A stretch of DNA of 13,575 nt from contig JAEWKG010000036.1 in assembly GCA_023386135.1 (NCBI GenBank), forward strand, positions 1-13,575, written 5' to 3'. The notes beneath the pieces are model-generated. The model worked only from the letters and a program-made list of their open reading frames with translations, searched no databases and was not told the origin of the DNA. The first letter of the stretch is position 1; the number at the start of each line of letters is the position of its first letter. The position numbers were made by a program, and so were the translations under genes. Source of the stretch: Pseudomonadota bacterium. GTDB lineage: Bacteria; Pseudomonadota; Alphaproteobacteria; Sphingomonadales; Sphingomonadaceae. This document shows positions 7,228-13,575 of the stretch, piece after piece.

Positions 7228-8854
7228 AGATCGCCTCCTTGAAGCCATCCATGCCGACGCGGCGGTAGGTGTCGATGAAGCGCTCGTTCGGCCCCCGAAC
7301 AGCGCGGTAGTGTTCGACCGCGCGCTCGACCGCATCGACGATGCCGTCCTCGTCGAAGCCGGGGCCGGCGATCTTCGCCTGGGTGGTGTCCTCGTCGCCC
7401 GATCCGCCGAGCAAGAGCTGGTAGCTTTCACTGCCCTTCCGGTCGACGCCGAGGATGCCGATGTTGCCCGCGTGGTGGTGCCCGCAAGCATTGATGCAGC
7501 CCGAGATCTTGATCTTCAGCTCGCCCAAGTCGGCCTGCCGCGCCGGATCGGCGAAGCGCTCGGCGATCTTCTGCGCGACCGGGATCGAGCGCGCGTTGGC
7601 GAGGCTGCAGTAGTCGAGCCCCGGGCAGGCGATGAGGTCGCTGATGAGGTCGAGATTGGCGTCCGCCAGCCCCGCCGAGACCAGCGCCTGCCACACCGTG
7701 TAGAGGTCCGCCTTCTTCACGTGCGGCAGGACAAGGTTCTGCGCGTGGGTCGAGCGGAGCTCGTCGAAGCTGAAGCGCTCGGCGAGGTCGGCGACGAACT
7801 CCATCTGCTCGGCGGTAATGTCGCCGGGAATGCCGCCGACGGGCTTGAGGCTGATGTTGGCGATCGCATAGCCAGGCGTCTTGTGCGCCACCACCTGCCG
7901 CTCGACCCACTGCGCGAAGGCGGGGTCCGACAAGTCGATCTCGTCGTTTAGCCCCTGCTCGAACGCAGGCGGCTCGAAGTAGGCAGCAATGCGGTCGTAC
8001 TCGGCCTGCGGGAAGTCCTCGCCAAGCGACAGGAAGTGCTCGAACGCTTCCTCGACCTGGCGGGTGAACTCCTCCTGCCCCAGATCGTGGACGAGGATCT
8101 TCATCCGCTGCTTGTGGATGTTGTCGCGCCGCGCGTGGCGGTTCCACACGCGAAGAACGGCCTGCAAGTAGCTGAAAATCTGCGCAGTCGGCAGGAATTC
8201 GCGGATGCGGTAAGCGATGAACGGGGTGCGCCCCATGCCGCCGCCGGCAAACACCTCGAAGCCGAGCTCACCGGCCGCATTCTGCACGATCCGCAGCGCG
8301 AAGTCGTGCCAGCGCAGCGCGATGCGATCCTCCGCCGAAGCGATGATGGCGATCTTGAACTTGCGCGGCAGGTAGCTGAATTCGGGCATGAAGGTGGTCA
8401 TTTGCCGCAGCATCTCGGCCCACGGGCGCGGGGCGATCAGCTCGTCGGCGGCAGCGCCGGCATATTGATCCGAGCTGATGTTGCGGATCGATTCCCCGCT
8501 CGTCTGGATCGCGTGCATCTCGACCTTGGCGAGATCGGCGAGGATGTCGGGCGCCTCGGCCAGCTTGATCCAGTTGTACTGGATGTTCTGCCGGGTGGTG
8601 AAATGCCCGTATCCGCGATCATACTTGCGCGCGATCATGGCGAGCGTGCGCATCTGCGCGGAGTTGAGCGTGCCGTAGGGCACGGCCACGCGCAGCATGT
8701 AGGCGTGAAGTTGGAGGTAGAGCCCGTTCTTCAGCCGCAGCGGCTTGAACTGGTCGTCATCCATCTTGCCTTCGATGCGGCGACGGACCTGGTCGCGGAA
8801 TTCCTCCACGCGAGTGTCGACCATGGCCTGGTCGTAGCGGTCATACTTGTACAT
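7220..8854 (-). CDS. cysI: Sulfite reductase hemoprotein (nitrite/sulfite reductase family)
   Basis: A 544-residue siroheme/4Fe-4S reductase expected to reduce sulfite to sulfide with six electrons. The two pseudo-repeats of the family are visible: FTTRQNIQYNWIKL in the first half and LRSTHAQNLVLPHV in the second. The cluster and siroheme ligands are intact as C410-x5-C416 (CPGLDYC) and C453-x3-C457 (CINAC). The family also contains nitrite reductases; the cysH, DUF934 and cobA neighbours argue for sulfite. No CysJ-type flavoprotein is present in the window, so ferredoxin or another donor is probable. I chose the ATG at 8854, which forms a TGATG overlap with the DUF2849 stop and has GGTGATC, complementary to the 16S rRNA tail, just upstream. 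An ATG 12 nt earlier is possible, and longer extensions overlap DUF2849 fully. Confidence 0.95.
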   Translation of the reverse strand: MYKYDRYDQAMVDTRVEEFRDQVRRRIEGKMDDDQFKPLRLKNGLYLQLHAYMLRVAVPYGTLNSAQMRTLAMIARKYDRGYGHFTTRQNIQYNWIKLAEAPDILADLAKVEMHAIQTSGESIRNISSDQYAGAAADELIAPRPWAEMLRQMTTFMPEFSYLPRKFKIAIIASAEDRIALRWHDFALRIVQNAAGELGFEVFAGGGMGRTPFIAYRIREFLPTAQIFSYLQAVLRVWNRHARRDNIHKQRMKILVHDLGQEEFTRQVEEAFEHFLSLGEDFPQAEYDRIAAYFEPPAFEQGLNDEIDLSDPAFAQWVERQVVAHKTPGYAIANISLKPVGGIPGDITAEQMEFVADLAERFSFDELRSTHAQNLVLPHVKKADLYTVWQALVSAGLADANLDLISDLIACPGLDYCSLANARSIPVAQKIAERFADPARQADLGELKIKISGCINACGHHHAGNIGILGVDRKGSESYQLLLGGSGDEDTTQAKIAGPGFDEDGIVDAVERAVEHYRAVRGPNERFIDTYRRVGMDGFKEAIYG

Positions 8855-9150
8855 CAGATCACCCATTCGCGGGCTTCGGGGTCGGCGGGCTTCAGCGTCA
8901 GATCGGGCCGCACGGTCGGGCCCAGCGCGCGGATGCGGTCCTTGATGTGCGCGGGACGCACACCCTCGGCGGTCTTTTCGCCGTCGATGATGTAGGGGCC
9001 GTTGACGCGGCAGGTGGCGACTTCGCGCGCCAGGATCGCCTCCGCATCGGCGCCTGCATCGATCGCGTCCGAGACGTGAAGCGACCAGTCGTAGCCGGTC
9101 CACCAGGTGACCGCGCCGGTCTTGAGGTCGTTGCCGGTGATGATCCTCAC
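8854..9150 (-). CDS. DUF2849 family small protein
   Basis: A 98-residue soluble protein that I assign to the DUF2849 family. The pattern is a first strand (MRIITGNDLKTGAVTWW), a helical stretch (…DAIDAGADAEAILAREVA…) and a C-terminal half ending …AREWVI. It has one cysteine and no recognisable cofactor motif. The family is known from alphaproteobacteria beside sulfite/nitrite reductase genes; its function is unknown. The start is GTG at 9150, preceded by GGAG at an 8-nt spacing, and it overlaps the cobA stop as GTGA. Its own stop overlaps the cysI start by 1 nt (TGATG). Such tight packing suggests that it is made in step with CysI, as an assembly, siroheme-handling or electron-transfer helper might be; that is inference. 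Confidence 0.85.
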   Translation of the reverse strand: MRIITGNDLKTGAVTWWTGYDWSLHVSDAIDAGADAEAILAREVATCRVNGPYIIDGEKTAEGVRPAHIKDRIRALGPTVRPDLTLKPADPEAREWVI

Positions 9151-9902
9151 GCCGCCATCTCCGCGAACCGGGCGACCGCGACATCGTCGCGCGCGGTGAC
9201 TTCGCCGATGACGATCAGCGCCGGGCTTTTTACCCGCTGCTGCACGACCAGATCGGGCAGGGCGGCGAGAAGTCCGCGCAGCACCCGCATCGTGGGGCGC
9301 GCGGCGTTCTCGATCACCGCCAGCGGCATGTCGGGCGCGAGGCCGTCGGCCATAAGCTTTTCAGCGATTTGCGGGGCAGTCTTCACACCCATGTAGATCA
9401 CCAATGTCCGCCCCTTGCCGGCGAGGCCGGACCAGTCCTGCTCGCTCAGGCCCTTGCACTGGCCCGCGACGAAGCTGACCACGCTGGAGGCATCGCGATG
9501 GGTGAGCGGGATTTGCGCGGCGGCGGCGGCGCCGTTGGCGGCGCTGATCCCGGGGACGATCTCGACCGGCACGCCCGCGGCGCGGCAGGCCTCGGCCTCC
9601 TCGCCGCCACGGCCGAACACCAGCGGGTCTCCGCCCTTCAGCCGCACCACATCGCGTCCCGCCAGAGCCTCGCGCACCAGCAGCGCGTTGATCGCATCCT
9701 GCGGCAAGGTGTGGCGGGCGCGGCTCTTGGCGACCGAGACCAGCTCGGCCTGCGGACCGGCGAGCGCCAGCACCGCCGGGTCGACCAGGCCGTCGTGCAC
9801 CACCAACTCGGCGCGCTCGAGCAGCCGCGCCGCGCGCAGCGTCAGCAGGTCCGGATCGCCCGGACCCGCGCCGACCAGGTAAACGGTTCCGGAGGATCTC
9901 AT
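9147..9902 (-). CDS. cobA: Uroporphyrinogen-III C-methyltransferase (SUMT)
   Basis: A 251-residue SAM-dependent methyltransferase that converts uroporphyrinogen III to precorrin-2, the branch point to siroheme and cobalamin. SUMT signatures are present: VYLVGAGPGDPDLLT (7-21), the proline-rich-loop region VVRLKGGDPLVFGRGGEE (85-102) and VPGISA (116-121). It is a stand-alone SUMT: the dehydrogenase/ferrochelatase domain found in the E. coli CysG fusion is absent, so those steps must be encoded elsewhere. Being first in the cobA-DUF2849-cysI-DUF934-cysH operon, it most likely supplies siroheme for CysI. The ATG at 9902 has no obvious ribosome binding site. The 3' end overlaps DUF2849 by 4 nt. 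Confidence 0.95.
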   Translation of the reverse strand: MRSSGTVYLVGAGPGDPDLLTLRAARLLERAELVVHDGLVDPAVLALAGPQAELVSVAKSRARHTLPQDAINALLVREALAGRDVVRLKGGDPLVFGRGGEEAEACRAAGVPVEIVPGISAANGAAAAAQIPLTHRDASSVVSFVAGQCKGLSEQDWSGLAGKGRTLVIYMGVKTAPQIAEKLMADGLAPDMPLAVIENAARPTMRVLRGLLAALPDLVVQQRVKSPALIVIGEVTARDDVAVARFAEMAA

Positions 9903-9999
9903 GGCGCTTGATTGGGGGCGCCGCCGCGCGCTCGCCAGCCAGATTGACTGTCAGGTCCGGAAGGCGCGATTTTGAAAGCTGCGATAGCGCAGCGTGAAG
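9903..9999. promoter_or_regulatory. Presumed promoter region of the cobA-cysH operon (minus strand)
   Basis: This 97-nt gap is the only substantial non-coding space upstream of the five-gene sulfate-reduction cluster, so its promoter should lie here unless transcription reads through from mscS. I cannot point to a convincing -35/-10 pair. It contains a short perfect palindrome TGAC-T-GTCA at 9945-9953, which could be an operator half-site pair but may be chance. The mscS-proximal end holds a small hairpin described separately. Confidence 0.3.
9975..9993 (-). terminator. Weak intrinsic terminator after mscS
   Basis: Read on the minus strand, a 6-bp GC-rich stem GCTGCG / CGCAGC with the 4-nt loop CTAT (9978-9993) is followed by TTTCAAAAT. 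It lies 6 nt after the mscS stop codon (10000-10002). The stem is short and the T-run has only three residues, so termination may be partial and some read-through into cobA is plausible. Confidence 0.5.
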
Positions 10000-10983
10000 T
10001 TACGCTTCCGTCTTGCCGATCCGCTGCGCCAGCGCCTCGATCAACCGATCGAACTGTGCGCTGTCCTTCAGATAGATATCGCGCTTGGGGAAGGGAACCT
10101 CGATCTCATGCTCGCGCAGTGCGGCCCACAGACGCTTGAGCACCGCCGAGCGGACATTGCCGATGCCCTCCTCGGGGTCGTTGATCCAGCAATGAATTTT
10201 GAAGTCGATCGAGTTTTCGCTGATCTTGTCGAACCACACTACCGGGGGCGGGGTCGTCAGCACCCGTTTCGCGCCCTTGGCCGCGTCCAACATGAGCTGC
10301 TCGGCCAGCTCGATATCGCTGTCGTAGCCGATGCTCACCGGCACCTGCACACGGACGTTCTTCGACGAATAGGACCAGTTTTCGACCTGATTGATCATCA
10401 GGTTCTCGTTCGGGATCAGGTATTACTTCTGATCGCGGGTGGTCAGCGAGACCGCGCGAATGCCGATCTTGCGAATTTGTCCGACGGTGGAATTGCCCGC
10501 CACATCGGCGACCGCGATCACGTCACCCGGTTTGATCGAGCGGTCCATCAGCAGGATGATTCCCGCGATGAGGTTGCCGAAGGTCTTCTGCAGGCCGAAG
10601 CCGATCGCGAGCCCGAACGCGCCCGAGAACACCGCCAGCGCGGTGAGATCGATGCCGAGAATGTCGATCCCCAGCAGGATGGCCACCGCCCACACAACGA
10701 TGGTGACAATCTTTTCCGCGAGCAGCTGCTGGGTGGTGTCGAGCCTCTTCATTCGCCGCAGCAGGCGGCGCGCGGTGCGGCTGATGAACCACGCCGCGAA
10801 CCATACCGCGACGATGATGAAGACGAAGACGATCGCGTCCCACAGCGACACCCGCCAGGTGCCGAGATCGATCGCCCAGCGGTCGAGCGTCTCGATCACC
10901 CCGCCAGCGGCGCCGCTCTTCTGCGAGACGACGTGCTTGAGGCCATCGGCGGCGCGGACCTCCTTCTCGCCCGGCACGCTCAT
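10000..10983 (-). pseudogene. MscS-type mechanosensitive channel gene interrupted by an in-frame TAA
   Basis: A small-conductance mechanosensitive channel family gene of 327 sense-length codons with one internal stop. The first part (10423-10983, 186 aa) holds TM1 (about 47-67), TM2 (91-111) and the pore helix region ALAVFSGAFGLAIGFGLQKTFGNLIAGI (115-142) followed by the MscS signature DRSIKPGDVI (147-156), then breaks at …SLTTRDQK. Codon 187 is TAA (plus-strand positions 10423-10425). The same frame continues without another stop as YLIPNENLMINQVENWSYSS… to TAA at 10000-10002 and supplies the rest of the cytoplasmic beta and alpha/beta domains. The family normally has a residue such as Glu at this spot, so GAA to TAA, a single change, is the simplest explanation. 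No frameshift is involved. The ATG at 10983 overlaps the metC stop as ATGA. It could be a recent pseudogene, a sequencing error, or a split gene with restart at ATG 10398. Confidence 0.88.
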
Positions 10984-12179
10984 GAAGCGTCCATCGCCGC
11001 GAAGGCCTGGGCGAGGTCGGCGATCAGGTCGGCGGGGTCTTCGAGGCCGATCGACAGGCGAACGCCAAGGCTGTCCTCGCCGCGCCAACCGTCAGGTGGC
11101 CAAGGCGTCGCCGAGCGGATGCCGGCGGGATCGAACGGAGTGACGAGGCTTTCGAAGCCGCCCCAGCTGTAACCGATACCGAACAGCGTCAGAGCATCGA
11201 TGAACCGCGCGCGGGCAGCCTCGTCGCGGCCGGAGAGGACAAAGCTCAGCAGTCCGCAGCCGCCGGTGAAATCGCGCCGCCACAGCTCGTGACCGGGCGA
11301 GCCCGGCAGCATCGGGCAAAGCACGCGCGCGATCTCGTCGCGGCCTTCCAGCCATTCGGCGATAGCCAGCGCGCTGACGGTGCTGCGTTCCAACCGCAGC
11401 CCCATCGTCCGAAGCCCGCGCAGGGCCAGCGCCGCATCGTCGGGCGAAACCACCTGGCCGAGCGCCTGCGCGGTCTGGCGCACTTTCGGATACCAGCGTT
11501 CGCCCGCGCTGGCCGAGCCCATCATCAGGTCGGAGTGGCCGCCGACGTGCTTGGTCAGGCTCATCAGCGCGATGTCGCAGCCGTGCGTCAGCGGGGTGAA
11601 GCCGAGCGGGCCGGCCCAGGTGTTATCCATCACGCTCACCGCCCCATGCTCGCGCGCGATGCGGGCGAGGGCGGGGACGTCGCACACCTCCATCGTCAGG
11701 CTGCCGGGGCACTCGATCATCACCGCGCGGGTCTTGTCGCAGAACGCGGCTTCGAAGGCGCCGAGGTCGAGCGGATCGTAGAACCGCGCGGTGACGCCCA
11801 TCCGCGCGAGCAGTCCGCGCGCCATGTCGCGGGTCGGCTCGTAGGCGTTGTCGGTGACGAGCAGCACGTCGCCCGGACGCAGCACCGAAAGCATGACCCC
11901 GGCGATCGCCGCTACCCCGCTGGGGTAGAGCACGGTCCCCGCCGCGCCTGCCTCGAGCGCGGTCAGCGCGTCGGCCAGCGCCCACTGCGTCGGCGCGCCG
12001 CGGCGGCCGTAGAAGAAATGCCCGTCGGCATTGTGCTTCTTGCCGTCGGCGAGCGCGGCCATGTCGGGATAGAGGTGGGTGCTCGCGCGCCACACCGGCG
12101 GGTTGACCACCGGCCCGGTCCATTCGGGACGGCGGCCGGCCTCGACCAGCCGGGTGCCGGGCTTGTGTTCCTCGCTCAC
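10980..12179 (-). CDS. metC: Cystathionine beta-lyase (PLP-dependent Cys/Met metabolism enzyme)
   Basis: A 399-residue member of the Cys/Met metabolism PLP enzyme family, most like bacterial cystathionine beta-lyases, which cleave cystathionine to homocysteine, pyruvate and ammonia for methionine synthesis. Motifs seen are YGRRGAPT (57-64), VLYPSGVAAIAG (83-94), ECPGSLTMEVCD (156-167), VMDNTWAGPL (183-192) and the PLP lysine K210 in SLTKHVGGHSD (207-217). The C-terminal domain has the FGIGYSWGGFESL motif characteristic of beta-lyases. The start is GTG at 12179, overlapping the sseA stop as GTGA; extension to an ATG at 12224 would run inside sseA. The 3' end overlaps mscS by 4 nt. A related lyase specificity (cystathionine gamma-lyase or methionine gamma-lyase) cannot be ruled out. 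Confidence 0.92.
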   Translation of the reverse strand: MSEEHKPGTRLVEAGRRPEWTGPVVNPPVWRASTHLYPDMAALADGKKHNADGHFFYGRRGAPTQWALADALTALEAGAAGTVLYPSGVAAIAGVMLSVLRPGDVLLVTDNAYEPTRDMARGLLARMGVTARFYDPLDLGAFEAAFCDKTRAVMIECPGSLTMEVCDVPALARIAREHGAVSVMDNTWAGPLGFTPLTHGCDIALMSLTKHVGGHSDLMMGSASAGERWYPKVRQTAQALGQVVSPDDAALALRGLRTMGLRLERSTVSALAIAEWLEGRDEIARVLCPMLPGSPGHELWRRDFTGGCGLLSFVLSGRDEAARARFIDALTLFGIGYSWGGFESLVTPFDPAGIRSATPWPPDGWRGEDSLGVRLSIGLEDPADLIADLAQAFAAMDAS

Positions 12180-13024
12180 CGCGCGGCCCCGGTTTCCTTG
12201 GGCGTCGCGGGGTCGGCGCCCCACTCGCTCCAGCTGCCATCGTAGAGCGCGGCGTCCTTCACCCCCAACCGGTCGAGCGCGAACAACAGCACCGAGGCGG
12301 TGACGCCGCTGCCGCAGCTGGTGACGATCGGCCGGCTCAGATCGACGCCCGCGTTGGCGAACGCCTCGCGCAATTCAACCTCCGGCTTGAAGGTGCCATC
12401 GGGGCAGTAGAGCTCGGCAAACGGCAGGTTGCGCGCGCCCGGGATGTGGCCGCCGGGCAGGTTGTGAATCGTGTCGGCGATCTCGCCCGTGAAGCGCCCG
12501 GTGTCGCGAGCGTCGATCACCTGCTCGTGGCGGCTTCCGAGGTTCGCGAGCATCTCCGCCTTGTCGCGCACCCGGCTGGCATCTGCTCGCACTCCCGTCG
12601 GTTCGACCCGCTGGGAGGTCGTGCTCCCGCTCTCCAGCGCGCGCGCCTCTGCGCGCCATTTGCCCAGGCCGCCGTCGAGGATCGCGACGCTGCGAAAGCC
12701 GTGGAGCCGCAGCACGAACCACGCGCGCGCGGCGGTCTTCACCGCGCTGTCGTCATAGAGAACCACACGGTCGCCCGCGGTCACGCCCAGCGCGGCCATC
12801 CGCTCGGCGAACTGCGCGCCGGTGGGAAGCGTGTTGGGGAGCGGCGCGGTGCGGTCGGCGAGCTGCGCCAGATCGAGGAACCGCGCGCCCGGAATATGCT
12901 CGGCTGCGAACTCGGCGGCGGCGTCGCGCCCGGTCGCAGGCAGATGCCACGAAGCATCCAGCACCTTGAGGTCGCGCGCGCCCAACGCGCCGGCGAGCCA
13001 CTCGGTCGATACCAAGCTGTCCAT
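12176..13024 (-). CDS. sseA: 3-mercaptopyruvate sulfurtransferase (rhodanese family)
   Basis: A 282-residue tandem-rhodanese protein. The N-terminal inactive rhodanese domain covers about 1-125 (…DASWHLP…, …AEHIPGARFLDL…, …ILDGGLGKW…) and the C-terminal catalytic domain about 155-275 (…VIDARDTGRFTGE…, …GHIPGARNLPF…). The active-site loop is CGSGVTA with Cys237, the motif of mercaptopyruvate sulfurtransferases rather than thiosulfate sulfurtransferases. It transfers sulfur from 3-mercaptopyruvate to cyanide or thiols and links cysteine catabolism to sulfane sulfur pools. The ATG at 13024 has no strong ribosome binding site. It is followed by metC with a 4-nt overlap, so both sulfur amino-acid enzymes are probably co-transcribed. 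Confidence 0.94.
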   Translation of the reverse strand: MDSLVSTEWLAGALGARDLKVLDASWHLPATGRDAAAEFAAEHIPGARFLDLAQLADRTAPLPNTLPTGAQFAERMAALGVTAGDRVVLYDDSAVKTAARAWFVLRLHGFRSVAILDGGLGKWRAEARALESGSTTSQRVEPTGVRADASRVRDKAEMLANLGSRHEQVIDARDTGRFTGEIADTIHNLPGGHIPGARNLPFAELYCPDGTFKPEVELREAFANAGVDLSRPIVTSCGSGVTASVLLFALDRLGVKDAALYDGSWSEWGADPATPKETGAAR

Positions 13025-13032
13025 CGCCGCCG

Positions 13033-13062
13033 AACCTAGCCGCGCGGCGGCAAGACGGTCAA
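13033..13062 (-). promoter_or_regulatory. Candidate promoter for sseA-metC-mscS, possibly leaderless
   Basis: On the minus strand, TTGACC (13057-13062; five of six consensus) and TAGGTT (13033-13038; three of six, with the key T, A and final T) are 18 nt apart in the 46-nt gap upstream of sseA. The -10 would end only 8 nt before the sseA ATG, so a transcript from it would carry almost no leader. The -10 is poor, so this is tentative. Transcription may instead come from the gene upstream. Confidence 0.28.
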
Positions 13063-13070
13063 TTGGCCGG

Positions 13071-13575
13071 TCAATCGAGCGCGTGCTGGCTGACCGAGCG
13101 GTACGTCTGCGGCATCTCGTCGAGCCGGAACGGCTGCAGCCGCTGGTTCATGCCGCCGGGCAAGCCGACCACGAAGGTCCGCGCCACCGGGATCAGGTCC
13201 TGCGCCTCGGCGCGCACGCGTAGCAGAGGCACGTAGACCACCGCCTTGCCGTGCGGGATGGGACGGATCTCATTGACCGCCAGCCGCAGCTCGCCGGCGA
13301 AAGTCACCGACTGGCCGGGATCGAGCTGCTCGTAGGTCTTGACCGGGCTCAACGGCACCAGCGGGTCGGCGAGCTGCTGGTCGGTGGGGATGCGCGCATG
13401 CGCGGTTACGAGGTCGGCGCCGAGGCGCACGTCGGCGAGCGGCTGCCCGCCGCGGTTGGTCACCAGCACTTCGTAGCTCAGCGTCGCATAGACCATGCTG
13501 CGGGACATGCGCAGCGCGCGCGCTTCGATCGTGAGCTGCGGGCCGTTTGCAGCGAGCGGCGGCTCGGGCGCGAGC
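13071..13575 (-). CDS. C-terminal part of a protein of unknown function (beta-rich; runs off the window)
   Basis: The frame stays open to the right edge of the window and ends at TGA (13071-13073), giving 167 visible codons. The internal ATG at 13508 is unlikely to be the start, because the coding frame continues upstream through a Pro/Ala-rich linker (…LAPEPPLAANGPQLTIEARALR). The visible region looks like an immunoglobulin-like beta sandwich: alternating strands such as MVYATLSYEVLVTNRGGQPL, SVTFAGELRL, KAVVYVPLLRVRA and RTFVVGLPG, without cysteines. The character suggests an extracytoplasmic C-terminal domain behind a linker, but no signal or membrane segment is in view. I do not recognise a named family. 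The stop is 46 nt before the sseA start on the same strand. Confidence 0.8.
   Translation of the reverse strand, partial: LAPEPPLAANGPQLTIEARALRMSRSMVYATLSYEVLVTNRGGQPLADVRLGADLVTAHARIPTDQQLADPLVPLSPVKTYEQLDPGQSVTFAGELRLAVNEIRPIPHGKAVVYVPLLRVRAEAQDLIPVARTFVVGLPGGMNQRLQPFRLDEMPQTYRSVSQHALD

Noticed and set aside
8855..9184. Upstream extension of cysI to give a 654-residue protein
   Set aside because: It would overlap the whole DUF2849 gene with Arg-rich nonsense. The TGATG overlap start at 8854 is coherent.
9903..9999. Cobalamin or SAM riboswitch upstream of cobA
   Set aside because: The gap is under 100 nt and shows none of the conserved boxes or multi-helix structure of those riboswitches.
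10396..10430. Programmed frameshift as an explanation for the broken mscS
   Set aside because: Both halves are in the same frame and no slippery sequence is present; a nonsense codon is the observed cause.

Overview
The window is a GC-rich bacterial chromosome segment. It looks like an alphaproteobacterium, most likely a sphingomonad (Erythrobacter/Sphingomonas-like). This is inferred from overall protein character, the set of small uncharacterised genes around cysI (DUF2849 and DUF934), the style of the two lipoproteins, and a short repeat motif of a kind I recall from sphingomonad intergenic regions. No database search was possible. I see no phage, IS element, CRISPR array or defence island; this is mostly housekeeping chromosome.

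Plus-strand half (1-5963): the 3' end of an unidentified gene; a Bax inhibitor-1/YccA-family membrane protein with a candidate sigma-70 promoter and a strong intrinsic terminator; a lipoprotein with a run of 14 prolines just after its lipidated cysteine; a complete tRNA-Ala(CGC); then a probable three-gene operon, obgE - proB - NAD-dependent epimerase-like SDR (10-nt gap, then a 4-nt overlap); and a second small lipoprotein that converges on the minus-strand genes with only 9 nt between stop codons.

Minus-strand half (5973-13575), read from high to low coordinates: a partial conserved-type protein running off the window end; sseA - metC - mscS (each junction a 4-nt overlap); then cobA - DUF2849 - cysI - DUF934 - cysH (overlaps of 4, 1, 8 and 8 nt). 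The second cluster is a compact assimilatory sulfate-reduction operon. CobA (SUMT) makes precorrin-2 for siroheme, CysI uses siroheme plus a 4Fe-4S cluster to reduce sulfite to sulfide, and CysH, whose cysteine pattern is that of a 4Fe-4S APS reductase, makes the sulfite. Two small proteins of unknown function are embedded between them. The neighbouring metC and sseA also handle sulfur compounds, so about 7 kb is a sulfur-metabolism neighbourhood.

The most notable points are: an in-frame TAA codon that splits an otherwise intact MscS-type channel gene; two operon junctions that reuse the identical 8-nt overlap ATGGCTGA; two embedded proteins of unknown function in a siroheme/sulfite-reduction operon that shows no flavoprotein reductase; and the poly-proline tract. 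I do not see a clearly new biological system; the embedded DUF proteins are the best candidates for undescribed function.
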